In this document: positions 46,718 through 55,098 of the stretch, piece by piece
Position numbering within the stretch: the stretch's first letter is position 1
How the letters are laid out: each line of letters begins with the position of its first letter
Source: Flavobacterium alkalisoli
GTDB taxonomy: Bacteria; Bacteroidota; Bacteroidia; Flavobacteriales; Flavobacteriaceae
Direction of reading: 5' to 3'
Length of the DNA stretch: 64,000 nt
NCBI RefSeq assembly: GCF_008000935.1
Contig: NZ_CP042831.1
Coordinates: 1-64,000 of the forward strand
Translations under genes and position numbers: made by a program
The notes under the pieces: generated by a model
What the model saw: the letters and a program-made list of their open reading frames with translations, nothing else
The model's database searches: none
What the model was told of the DNA's origin: nothing

Positions 46718-49168
46718 TTATTGTGGTATTTGCTCTACCATTCCATTATAATTGTTGAGTCCGCTGGTATTTAATGGGTATGTTATTACTATATTCTGTA
46801 TTATCAGCCTTTCATTGCTTGCACCATCATACAATACTTTCCCGTCCATATTTACATCTCCCGAATAATATCCGGTTGCACTGGAAAAGTTTAGTACCTG
46901 ATTTGTATTTGAAGGGTGAGAAAGTACCTGGCTGGCAAGAACCTGCCTGTCGTTTGCAGCACCGTCATATTTTACTTTATTATCATAATTTGCATTACCG
47001 GCGTATAGTGCTTTTACACCACTAACAGTAACCATAGAGTTTGCTCCTGTAAATCCGCTAAGGCTAAACAAATCGGCACTATCTATTGTTGTAAAATCTA
47101 AAGTAACTTCACCATTTAGTACGGTTAGCAACTGGCTGCCCATAGCTCCAAAATGGTTTCTGTGTTTTACAGCTATGTAGAAAGTTTCAGGTAATCCGGT
47201 AACTCGCAGAGAGCTTCCGTCTGATGCAACCACATCTCCGTCACGCTGTAAAAGTGCCGATACTGTTTTGAATATTGTTTGCGAATTTGCTGCATCTCTT
47301 ATCTCGATAAAAATCCAGTCTACAATAGCATCATTTGTACCAGAGTTAGCATTAAGCACAGTATTTGTAGTTGTTTCTGTACCTCCGCCATTTACCTGAG
47401 TAAATCTTGAATTCAGCGCGCTGCTGTATGGTTGGTTTAACGGAATTAATCCCTGACTCCTTAAATTGTCTCTCATAACACCAGGTGTTGAGTTGTATAA
47501 TGCACCCTGTAATAACACTTTAACGTTAAGGGTAACATCACACAAATCATTTAAGTTTACAGTTATTGCAAACCTTGTTACGCTTTCACAACCTGTTAAT
47601 GCATCTACCTGAGCTGCATAATATACTGTTGCATCCGTTAATGCATCGGTATCTAAAAACTGTGTACCTCCTGTTGCCTGATCATAAAAAACAACATTGC
47701 TCTCGTTAACAACAATATCACCCACAGTAAACCCTCCGTAAGAACAAAACTCCTGAGTCGCTGTACCACTAGGAGTAGCTACACTGGTTACAGTAACATC
47801 TACTGCAACTCTTAACGATTCTTCAGTACAGCCTATCCTTGCAGCAGCCACATAATATGTTACATCTGCAGTAAGTACAGGTGTTGTAAAAGGATCACCT
47901 GCAGCTACCGTTGCTAAAAGGTTACCGTCTTCTGCTGCATCATACCATCTAAGTTCATTAGCGGGATCAGTATCCGCATAAAGATCTACTGTACCTCCCT
48001 CACAGCCTCTGGCATCCTGAGTATCTACATCTGTAATTTCCGGTTGAGCAGCTGTTCTGGTTATACCAAAAAAGTCAAGATTTTGTGATACGGATAATCC
48101 CACAAACGATTCAAACTCTAAAGTTATCCTGTCTACAGGTGCTCCCGGAGTTAAAGGAATAGATATAATTTCACCTCCGTTTAGGTTTAAAAGGTTTAAG
48201 CTTAAAAGTGTAGATAGTGTTACATCCTGTACAAGGGTAGCACCATTATAAGACCTTACATTTATATTATTAGCAAGATTTAAATCTAAAATAGTTCCTG
48301 TAAGCCTCATTCGCAGAGTAAACTCATCTGTAGATAGTGAAGATCCCTCAAAATATACGGTTTGTTCTATAGCACCTGCAACGCCTAAAACCCCAAAGCT
48401 AAGTGTTGAAAAATTATCCGGATCGGTATCAATAGCATTCTCAGGATTTTGTACCCCATTTGTCCCTAAATCTATAAGATCAAGGTTTAACCCTGATGCA
48501 CTGAATGAAGTAAACACCGGCTGACCACAATTTGCAGGAGTCGTTACATAAAAGGCGTCATAAACAGACAAGTCTTTTACAGTACCCAGACCTAATAATG
48601 AACCACCTGTCCTGTTAGTTATTCTAATTCTGTTATAAGCCTGATCCGGAGTTATCATTACATAAAAATCTCCGGCATTATCAACTACTATCCTCATCCT
48701 GTCTGTAGCAAACTCTCCTGCATCCTGACTGTCACCCTGCAAAACAATTGTGGTATTATTTTTTGCCTGTACAGTAAATTCCTGACTCCCTGTTAAAACT
48801 ACACCCAGTACATCTGCCAGTAGTTCTCCTAAACTTCCTCCTAATAATGAGTTTAATAAATCGTCTTCCGTTTCAATTTTTACATAAGAAGTGGTATTTG
48901 CAGGTAATGTTGAAGGAAACTGCAATTCAATATATCCGTTATACGCACCTAAGCCTAGAGCAACTCCTGAATTTGCCCTAACATTGGCAAACGTTGTAAG
49001 ATTACTATCATAAGCATTGGTTGCATTATCTATATGGGCCGAATTGGAAACTGTAGCCGAATTAGCGTAAACCCTCGTTTGCGCCTGCATTTGTAAAAGC
49101 GGTAAAAACGCAAAAACAGCAAAAAATATGAGGGTTTTTAATCGGTTTGGGGTAATTTTCAATATCAT
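46718..49168 (-). CDS. Surface protein, 816 aa, first gene of the adhesin operon, dockerin-like end
   Basis: An exported protein with a signal peptide (LIFFAVFAFLPLLQMQAQT). The N-terminal 370 residues are beta-rich, starting with a segment resembling discoidin-like domains (SATVSNSAHIDNATNAYDSN), and are unlike the other two proteins. Two Ig-like modules (about 375-545) resemble the neighbours' repeats (LRWYDAAEDGN and VVFYDQATGGTQF). The final 275 residues match the C-terminal module of the 1399-aa protein, with NANYDNKVKYDG and DVNMDGKVLYDG calcium-loop motifs and the ending NNYNGMVEQIPQ. It has a promoter box about 92 bases upstream and starts the five-gene surface operon. No T9SS sorting domain of the usual types is seen. 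Confidence 0.85.
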   Translation of the reverse strand: MILKITPNRLKTLIFFAVFAFLPLLQMQAQTRVYANSATVSNSAHIDNATNAYDSNLTTFANVRANSGVALGLGAYNGYIELQFPSTLPANTTSYVKIETEDDLLNSLLGGSLGELLADVLGVVLTGSQEFTVQAKNNTTIVLQGDSQDAGEFATDRMRIVVDNAGDFYVMITPDQAYNRIRITNRTGGSLLGLGTVKDLSVYDAFYVTTPANCGQPVFTSFSASGLNLDLIDLGTNGVQNPENAIDTDPDNFSTLSFGVLGVAGAIEQTVYFEGSSLSTDEFTLRMRLTGTILDLNLANNINVRSYNGATLVQDVTLSTLLSLNLLNLNGGEIISIPLTPGAPVDRITLEFESFVGLSVSQNLDFFGITRTAAQPEITDVDTQDARGCEGGTVDLYADTDPANELRWYDAAEDGNLLATVAAGDPFTTPVLTADVTYYVAAARIGCTEESLRVAVDVTVTSVATPSGTATQEFCSYGGFTVGDIVVNESNVVFYDQATGGTQFLDTDALTDATVYYAAQVDALTGCESVTRFAITVNLNDLCDVTLNVKVLLQGALYNSTPGVMRDNLRSQGLIPLNQPYSSALNSRFTQVNGGGTETTTNTVLNANSGTNDAIVDWIFIEIRDAANSQTIFKTVSALLQRDGDVVASDGSSLRVTGLPETFYIAVKHRNHFGAMGSQLLTVLNGEVTLDFTTIDSADLFSLSGFTGANSMVTVSGVKALYAGNANYDNKVKYDGAANDRQVLASQVLSHPSNTNQVLNFSSATGYYSGDVNMDGKVLYDGASNERLIIQNIVITYPLNTSGLNNYNGMVEQIPQ

Positions 49169-49259
49169 AAAATATTAGTATTAATTCAACAATTTTTCTA
49201 AAAACTGACATTAAATTACCCACATTCTCAGTAACAGTAAAGATGTATTGTCAATATCG

Positions 49260-49300
49260 CAAAAGTATCGACGAACTACGTTATTTTATCGACAAACTGC
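49260..49300 (-). promoter_or_regulatory. Promoter of the surface operon with a 21-bp-phased direct repeat
   Basis: On the minus strand TACTTTTG (49267-49260) is an exact -7 match. Immediately upstream are two direct repeats, GCAGTTTGTCGAT (49300-49288) and GTAGTTCGTCGAT (49279-49267), 11 of 13 bases identical and 21 bp apart. Sites of LytTR-type response regulators are known as 9-bp direct repeats with 21-bp phasing and a GTT core. The repeats here fit 8 and 7 of 9 positions of that consensus as I recall it. The site also sits between two divergent genes, so prfC could be affected. Confidence 0.5.
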
Positions 49301-49335
49301 ACGGCCATTTCCAGTGTTTTATTGCTTATAAAAGT

Positions 49336-49343
49336 TATTTTTG
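49336..49343 (+). promoter_or_regulatory. -7 promoter box for prfC
   Basis: TATTTTTG followed by C is an exact TAnnTTTG match, 39 bases before the prfC ATG. No good TTG is present at 19-21 bases, only a GTG. Confidence 0.55.
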
Positions 49344-49382
49344 CAGATAGAATTTAGATAAAGTAACAGAGGTAAAAAGATA

Positions 49383-50972
49383 ATGAGCTTTAACACAGAG
49401 ATAGAGAGAAGAAGAACATTCGGTATTATATCACACCCGGATGCCGGTAAAACCACACTAACAGAGAAACTTCTTCTTTTTGGAGGGGCAATTCAGGAAG
49501 CCGGTGCCGTAAAAAGTAACAAGATTAAAAAAGGTGCAACCAGCGACTTTATGGAGATTGAAAGACAAAGAGGTATCTCTGTCGCTACATCGGTTCTTGC
49601 TTTTAATTATCAGGATAAAAAAATCAATATACTTGATACCCCGGGTCACAAGGATTTTGCCGAAGATACCTTTAGAACACTTACGGCTGTAGACAGCGTT
49701 ATTGTTGTTATAGATGTAGCAAAAGGTGTTGAGGAACAAACCGAAAAACTTGTTGAGGTTTGCCGAATGAGAAATATCCCGATGCTGGTGTTTATCAATA
49801 AGCTTGACCGTGAAGGTAAAGATGCTTTTGACCTAATGGATGAAGTAGAGCAAAAACTGGGATTAACAGTTACTCCGCTTAGTTTCCCTATTGGCATGGG
49901 GTATGATTTTCAGGGTATTTACAATATCTGGGAAAAGAACATAAACCTTTTTAGCGGAGACAGCAGAAAAAATATTGAAGAAACCATTGCTTTTTCTGAC
50001 ATAAACAATCCTGAGCTTGAAAAAATAATAGGAGAAAAACCTGCTGAAAGACTAAGGGAAGAGCTTGAACTTATTGATGAGGTTTACCCTACATTTGACA
50101 GACAGGCTTATCTTGAAGGAAAACTTCAGCCTGTATTTTTCGGTTCGGCATTAAATAATTTTGGTGTTAGGGAACTTCTTGACTGTTTTATTCAAATAGC
50201 TCCATCTCCAAGACCAAAAGACTCTGATACCAGAACTGTAAACCCTGATGAAAAGAAATTCTCAGGATTTGTATTTAAAATACATGCCAACATGGACCCT
50301 AAGCATAGGGACAGGCTTGCTTTTATAAAAATAGTATCAGGTACATTTGAAAGAAATAAACCGTATCTTCACGTAAGATTAAATAAGAACCTTAAGTTCT
50401 CAAGTCCAAATGCATTTTTCGCTGAAAAGAAAGAGATTGTTGATATTTCTTACCCAGGCGATATAGTTGGCCTTCATGATACAGGTAATTTTAAAATTGG
50501 GGATACACTTACAGAAGGTGAAACAATGAGCTTTAAAGGAATACCAAGCTTTTCACCCGAGCACTTCAGGTACATTAACAATGCCGACCCAATGAAAGCC
50601 AAACAGCTTGAAAAAGGTATTGACCAGTTAATGGACGAAGGTGTTGCCCAGTTATTTACCCTGGAAATGAACAACCGTAAGGTAATAGGTACTGTAGGAG
50701 CACTTCAGTACGAAGTTATCCAGTATAGGCTTGAACACGAATATGGTGCTAAATGTTCTTACGAAAATTTCCCGGCTTTTAAAGCATGCTGGGTTAAACC
50801 GGAAGATTCTAAAAATGAAGAATTTGCTGAGTTTAAAAGAATAAAGCAGAAGTTTTTGGCAAAAGACAAATACGGGCAACTGGTATTTTTAGCCGACTCT
50901 GATTTTTCTATTCAAATGACACAACAAAAATATCCGACAGTTAAACTGTTCTTTACATCTGAATTTGATTGA
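49383..50972 (+). CDS. prfC: Peptide chain release factor 3
   Basis: A GTPase that recycles RF1 and RF2 from ribosomes after termination. The 529-aa length is standard. The G1 loop is SHPDAGKTTLTEK, the switch I region ERQRGISVATSV, G3 DTPGHKDFAEDT, and G4 NKLDREGK. The later RF3 domain II and III signatures (FFGSALNNFGVRELLDCF, then FKIHANMDPKHRDRLAF) follow in order. It is divergent from the surface operon and monocistronic. A small TCCCGC/GCGGGA hairpin at 51005-51019 lies after it without a T run. Confidence 0.97.
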   Translation: MSFNTEIERRRTFGIISHPDAGKTTLTEKLLLFGGAIQEAGAVKSNKIKKGATSDFMEIERQRGISVATSVLAFNYQDKKINILDTPGHKDFAEDTFRTLTAVDSVIVVIDVAKGVEEQTEKLVEVCRMRNIPMLVFINKLDREGKDAFDLMDEVEQKLGLTVTPLSFPIGMGYDFQGIYNIWEKNINLFSGDSRKNIEETIAFSDINNPELEKIIGEKPAERLREELELIDEVYPTFDRQAYLEGKLQPVFFGSALNNFGVRELLDCFIQIAPSPRPKDSDTRTVNPDEKKFSGFVFKIHANMDPKHRDRLAFIKIVSGTFERNKPYLHVRLNKNLKFSSPNAFFAEKKEIVDISYPGDIVGLHDTGNFKIGDTLTEGETMSFKGIPSFSPEHFRYINNADPMKAKQLEKGIDQLMDEGVAQLFTLEMNNRKVIGTVGALQYEVIQYRLEHEYGAKCSYENFPAFKACWVKPEDSKNEEFAEFKRIKQKFLAKDKYGQLVFLADSDFSIQMTQQKYPTVKLFFTSEFD

Positions 50973-51004
50973 TTTATTACAACTAGCTAAAATCACTGTA
51001 ATAA

Positions 51005-51019
51005 TCCCGCGTAGCGGGA
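51005..51019 (+). terminator. Small GC hairpin after prfC, possible terminator
   Basis: TCCCGC (51005-51010) / GCGGGA (51014-51019) is a perfect 6-bp stem with a 3-base loop, 33 bases after the prfC stop. No T run follows, so termination here is doubtful; it may serve as an end-of-transcript structure. Confidence 0.35.
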
Positions 51020-51080
51020 AAGATTAATAAAATGGCATCTGACCTTAAGCCATTAGTTAATTTTTAATTCAGTCATATAG

Positions 51081-51926
51081 ATGATTATGCTTTCTTTTGA
51101 GACTACCCGCGAGGTTGTCTTGCACCTTACCACAAATCATTTAAAGGGTAATTTTACCCTATGGTACCCTTATGCCCTTTTTCAAAATTCTATAACGGAA
51201 AAACAAACCGGGTTTGCTGCTAAAGACTCGGTCTTCGAACATCCTGAGGCTACTCTTTTCATTATTTGTACCGTTATAATTATAGCTACATTATTTGTAG
51301 CACATATGCTTGTAAAGAAGAAGCTGAAGAAACAAAAAATACTAACTAACTACGAGACCGAAATACGCATAGCAAAAAGGGTTCATGATGAAATTGCTAA
51401 TGAGATTTACAACGTAATGTGCCATGCATCGTCTAACGATCTTGGTGAGGTTAATAATAAAGAACGGCTTTTAATAAACCTGGAAACTGTTTATAATAAG
51501 AGTAGGAATATTTCCAGGGAAATAAACAACATAGATACGGGAAGGGGATATAAAAGTCAGTTAAAACTTATGCTTAGCGAGTATCAGGCTGCCGATGTAA
51601 ACATTATAATAAAAGATGTAGACAAGATAGACTGGAATAAGATAAGTGAGACTAAAAAGATCGCTGTTTACAGGGCATTGCAGGAAATCATGGTAAATAT
51701 GAAAAAACACAGCAATGCAACTTTAGTGGTCATCAACTTTAAGCTAAAAAGAGGAAAAATATGCATTAGTTATTCGGATAACGGAATAGGGATGCAAATA
51801 AGTCCGATTACTTCAAAAAACGGACTCTTAAATGTGGAAAACCGTATGGTTTCTATAAATGGTAAGGTTATTTTTGAGCCTAAGCCGGGAAAAGGACTCC
51901 ACCTCACACTAACCTATCCCGCATAA
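51081..51926 (+). CDS. Short sensor histidine kinase, HPK7-like
   Basis: A 281-aa inner-membrane kinase. It has a short N-terminal part of about 58 residues without a recognised sensor domain, one membrane helix (about 59-77), a HisKA_3-type dimerisation helix with phospho-His102 (KRVHDEIANEI) and an HATPase_c domain with N box Asn206 (QEIMVNMKKHSNA) and G box DNGIGM (233-238). It lacks the TPR-type periplasmic sensor common in related Bacteroidota kinases. The response-regulator gene follows after 6 bases, so they form a pair. The signal sensed is unknown; the start could also be the second in-frame ATG (Met3). Confidence 0.88.
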   Translation: MIMLSFETTREVVLHLTTNHLKGNFTLWYPYALFQNSITEKQTGFAAKDSVFEHPEATLFIICTVIIIATLFVAHMLVKKKLKKQKILTNYETEIRIAKRVHDEIANEIYNVMCHASSNDLGEVNNKERLLINLETVYNKSRNISREINNIDTGRGYKSQLKLMLSEYQAADVNIIIKDVDKIDWNKISETKKIAVYRALQEIMVNMKKHSNATLVVINFKLKRGKICISYSDNGIGMQISPITSKNGLLNVENRMVSINGKVIFEPKPGKGLHLTLTYPA

Positions 51927-51932
51927 CCTCAT

Positions 51933-52607
51933 ATGTTTAAAAAAATCCTTATAACAGAAGATATAGACAGTATTAACCTGGGCCTTACAACTGCCCTGAA
52001 GGAAAAATACAATGCGGCCGTTAGCAGTACAAAATACTGTGATGAAGCTTTCTTAAAAATTAAAAAAGCCATCTACGAAAAAGAGCCGTATGATTTGATT
52101 ATTACTGACTTATCTTTTACTGAAGACCATAGAGAATCTAAAATAGCATCGGGAGAAGAGTTAATAAAAACTATAAAAGCCGAACAATCTGACATTGGTG
52201 TAATTGTATACACTATTGAAGACAGGCCCTATAAAATAAAATCCCTGTTTGAAGACTATAAAATAGATGCCTATATAATTAAAGGAAGGGAAAGTACTCA
52301 AGAGCTTATAGAAGCCATAGATACCATATCTAAGTCCCAAAAAAAGAGTACTTACATTTCGCCAAAATTAAATCAGCTTTTAAAAGAAGATCTGTTCTTT
52401 GAAATAGAACAGTATGATATCGATTTAATAAAAAATCTCTCTAAAGGATTAACACAGGATGAAATAAGCTATTTATTAAAAAAAGAAGGAAAAACCCCTT
52501 CGAGTATAAGTAGTATAGAAAAAAGAATAAATAAGCTGAAAATATTTTTTAAGGCCAAAAACACCATACATCTTATCTCTATAGCAAAGGATATGGGGAT
52601 TATTTAA
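51933..52607 (+). CDS. Response regulator with diverged LuxR-like output domain
   Basis: A 224-aa cytoplasmic regulator. The receiver domain (about 4-125) has the acidic pair Glu9/Asp10, the phosphoacceptor Asp59 (LIITDLSF), Thr94 and Lys117, so it should be phosphorylated by the adjacent kinase. The C terminus (about 150-224; LSKGLTQDEISYLLKKEG and SSISSIEKRINKLKIFF) looks like a LuxR-type helix-turn-helix, but the usual conserved residues are changed. It probably binds DNA. The gene begins 6 bases after the kinase gene. Its target genes are not evident from context. Confidence 0.88.
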   Translation: MFKKILITEDIDSINLGLTTALKEKYNAAVSSTKYCDEAFLKIKKAIYEKEPYDLIITDLSFTEDHRESKIASGEELIKTIKAEQSDIGVIVYTIEDRPYKIKSLFEDYKIDAYIIKGRESTQELIEAIDTISKSQKKSTYISPKLNQLLKEDLFFEIEQYDIDLIKNLSKGLTQDEISYLLKKEGKTPSSISSIEKRINKLKIFFKAKNTIHLISIAKDMGII

Positions 52608-52994
52608 TAATAAATTAAAATATAAAAAATCAATTTGCTATAGTTATGGAAAACCGTAAGGCAATTATTTACGTATATAGTAGCTTTGAGGGAATCAGAC
52701 AACATAAAACATACTTTTTAACAAAAAAAAGTAGAATTATTACAACAATTAATAAAATCGAATACACTTTTTCTCATTAAACGACCCAAAAAGAGAATTA
52801 GCCGGAGGCAAGTGTTTTTATAAACATTTATTAAAGTCATTTTACTATGCTAATGTATTTTAAAAATTTCATTTCGCATTTTAAAGAAATCGGAGCTATC
52901 CAAATCACACTCCCTTTCTTAGATACTGCTGCATCAGTATTGACCCAAAACAGCCTCTGTACTTTATCATGTAATCACCAAAACAATCTCCACT
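52608..52994 (+). other. 387-bp spacer after the two-component pair
   Basis: No convincing gene. A 44-codon open frame (52646-52780, MENRKAIIYVYSSFEGI start) and a 64-codon one (52847-53041) exist, but neither has recognisable features and the second overlaps the next gene. Near the end, TTG, 17 bases and TActTTAT form a weak promoter for the orphan P-loop gene. The rest is AT-rich. Confidence 0.45.
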
Positions 52995-53468
52995 ATGAAG
53001 TACATTATTATCAAAGGGTCCAGAAGCTCTGGAAAAGCTGAAACAATTAATGCAATCTGCAAAAAACTAAAGCCCGAATCTATCCGCAGATTGTACTTTC
53101 ACGAAACCGGCAGAACATTTATGGAGCCATTACCTCCTTCTGCAAACATTAATGAGGGTACCTACTTAGTTACTGTAAAAAAGAAAAACATCCTGATGGT
53201 TTCTAACTGCCCTACCGAGCAGCGAAAAAGAATAACCCACATCCTGGATTCTGTAATGGGGTTAAACATTAAACCTCATCTAGCCATTATTGCCATGCGG
53301 GGGCTGGAAAAACTAAAAGATTATTCTACAGCTAAAGAATTAGAAAACTATGGTAAATGTATTTATGAAACTAAAATATGGAGAATCCCTTCTAACCAGT
53401 ATAGCTTAACTGAAGAATGGAATAAAAGAGTTTCATATATTACAGCCATAACACTGCATAACATCTAG
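52995..53468 (+). CDS. Orphan P-loop-like protein with an atypical Walker A
   Basis: A 157-aa cytoplasmic protein. The N terminus has a beta-strand and phosphate-loop pattern, KYIIIKGSRSSGKAET: Gly8, Gly13 and Lys14 fit GxxxxGK, but the next residue is Ala15 instead of Ser or Thr. Magnesium-nucleotide binding may therefore be altered. The middle (TYLVTVKKKNILMVSNCPTE) and the C-terminal NQYSLTEEWNKRVSYITAIT segment are unassigned. I do not recognise a family. It stands alone, flanked by a spacer and a palindromic terminator. The weak promoter and modest length keep confidence moderate. Confidence 0.6.
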   Translation: MKYIIIKGSRSSGKAETINAICKKLKPESIRRLYFHETGRTFMEPLPPSANINEGTYLVTVKKKNILMVSNCPTEQRKRITHILDSVMGLNIKPHLAIIAMRGLEKLKDYSTAKELENYGKCIYETKIWRIPSNQYSLTEEWNKRVSYITAITLHNI

Positions 53469-53480
53469 AAAATTACTTAA

Positions 53481-53502
53481 AAAGCCTCCCTAGGGAGGCT
53501 TT
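53481..53502. terminator. Bidirectional terminator between two convergent genes
   Basis: The 22-base perfect palindrome AAAGCCTCCC / GGGAGGCTTT with TA in the middle lies between the orphan P-loop gene and the GH13-like gene, with T-rich sequence on both outer sides. Confidence 0.75.
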
Positions 53503-53526
53503 ATTATTTAGTGCTATTTAAAAACT

Positions 53527-54975
53527 TTATAGAAGTTGCCATACCGCAACACCATAAGGAGGCAGTGTTATAGCTCTTCCTCCCCTCACAAAATCCCATT
53601 CTTTATCGCCTAATAACATTCTGCTGTTATTAAACTTTATAATAATATCGGGATTAAGATATATTCGTTGTTCTTCGTCTGAAAGATTAATAACAAATAA
53701 TAATTTTTCTACTTTAGAAACCCTTAAAAAAGAAACAGCATACTCATTTTCGTTTCTCATGGCAACATACTGCCCTTCGGTAAGCGCAGGGTGATTTTTT
53801 AACCCCAATAACTGTTTGTAAAAACTAAATAAAGACTGCTTATCATTTATTTGTTCAGCAACTGGCCTCGCTTCATATAATTCACCGTCAGCCTTCATAA
53901 AAGGCATATACCACTGTGTATTTGATATTAGAGTATCCCCTCTCTGCCAAATAATTCGTTCCATACCTTTTACCTCATCAATATGAGGAGTACCTAACTC
54001 TTCGCCATAATAGATAACAGGCTTACCCCCTAAAAACACATTAAGTGCCGCTAAGGCCTTAAGCTGATCCGATTTATAATTTTCTGCATTGGCAAACCTA
54101 CCCACATCGTAACCGCTTACAAAAACCATCTGAGCTTTATTTTCGGGAGTATTAAGTATCGTTGTCGCTATAGCATTCTCAAGCTTTTTCTTATCAAAAG
54201 AAACTATTCCATCCCTAAGCTTTCTGTCAAACACAGCATCAAAGCCTACATTATAAAAATCGTCATTAGTATATTTATCATCAGCCGGTGAAGCCATTAT
54301 AAGCAAATCTACCTTTGTATCCCTTAATCCCTTAATAACGGGCACCCAAAATTCTCTCAGCAAGTTGCTCTGACCACCAAAATCATCAGACACATTACTG
54401 AATCTAAAACCATCAACACCGCTGTAATAAGAAGAACTGCCATCGGGATTAATCCAGTATTGAAGCATTTTCACTATCTCTCCCCTAACCTCTCCTTTCT
54501 TAAAGTTAACGGCAATAGCCTGAGAATGCTCTCTGTTAGCATTAGTATATTCTTTATTAGCATTATCCTTTAATAGAAGATAATCTTTATACTTTGTCTT
54601 ATCGGTATACCATTCATGTTTATCATTAACATACCTCAGGTCTAAATCCTGATATACTTTCATCTTTCTTCTGTGTGCTTCCTGCACTAAGGACCTGTAT
54701 TCGTTTAAACTCCCATAAGCAGTATCGGTTTTACTCCAGTCTGTAGCATAAAGATTGTTGTTAACATCCGACTGATAGACTGGAGACAGCATTATAGCAT
54801 TAACACCCAGCATTTGCAGGTAATCCATTTTTTGTTGGATTCCTTTAAAATCACCTGTTCCATCGCCATTACTGTCAAAAAAACTGCGCTGAAACACCTG
54901 ATAGATGACTTCCTTTTGTGCCGAGGCCCCTACCGCAAAAAACAGGCAGGACATTAAAAATACTTTTCTTAGCAT
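53527..54975 (-). CDS. GH13 alpha-amylase-like protein with lost catalytic residues
   Basis: A 482-aa exported protein of the alpha-amylase (GH13) superfamily, with a signal peptide (MLRKVFLMSCLFFAVGASAQ), a TIM-barrel region (about 22-400; VIYQVFQRSFFDSNGDGTGD opens it) and a C-terminal beta domain (about 400-482). The conserved regions can be aligned by eye. Region I is DLDLRYVNDKH where active enzymes have DLVVNH. Region II is GFRFSNVS, so Ser193 replaces the nucleophile Asp. Region III is LLIMASPAD, with no Glu. Region IV is VSGYDVGRF, keeping Asp290 but lacking His. It is therefore probably a non-catalytic binding protein. Monocistronic, with a TATATTTG promoter box at 54999-54992. Confidence 0.8.
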   Translation of the reverse strand: MLRKVFLMSCLFFAVGASAQKEVIYQVFQRSFFDSNGDGTGDFKGIQQKMDYLQMLGVNAIMLSPVYQSDVNNNLYATDWSKTDTAYGSLNEYRSLVQEAHRRKMKVYQDLDLRYVNDKHEWYTDKTKYKDYLLLKDNANKEYTNANREHSQAIAVNFKKGEVRGEIVKMLQYWINPDGSSSYYSGVDGFRFSNVSDDFGGQSNLLREFWVPVIKGLRDTKVDLLIMASPADDKYTNDDFYNVGFDAVFDRKLRDGIVSFDKKKLENAIATTILNTPENKAQMVFVSGYDVGRFANAENYKSDQLKALAALNVFLGGKPVIYYGEELGTPHIDEVKGMERIIWQRGDTLISNTQWYMPFMKADGELYEARPVAEQINDKQSLFSFYKQLLGLKNHPALTEGQYVAMRNENEYAVSFLRVSKVEKLLFVINLSDEEQRIYLNPDIIIKFNNSRMLLGDKEWDFVRGGRAITLPPYGVAVWQLL

Positions 54976-54991
54976 AACATAAGTTTTGTTT

Positions 54992-54999
54992 CAAATATA
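54992..54999 (-). promoter_or_regulatory. -7 promoter box for the GH13-like gene
   Basis: TATATTTG on the minus strand (54999-54992) is an exact TAnnTTTG match, 16 bases upstream of the ATG, so the leader is very short. Confidence 0.5.
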
Positions 55000-55064
55000 G
55001 CATTATTTAACCTGCTTTTAATCTAAAAAACATTTTCAAATCTAAAACAACGACCTTATTTTGT

Positions 55065-55072
55065 TATTTTTG
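55065..55072 (+). promoter_or_regulatory. -7 promoter box for udk
   Basis: TATTTTTG followed by C is an exact TAnnTTTG match, 26 bases before the ATG at 55099. No TTG at the normal distance. Confidence 0.55.
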
Positions 55073-55098
55073 CAAAAACACAGGATAACGGATTTCTT

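Noticed and set aside
52646-52780. 44-codon open frame MENRKAIIYVYSSFEGI
   Set aside because: Short, without a ribosome site or promoter I can support, in a 387-base AT-rich spacer. It may be chance.
52847-53041. 64-codon open frame before the orphan P-loop gene
   Set aside because: It overlaps the 52995 gene in another frame, has no recognisable feature and no good promoter.
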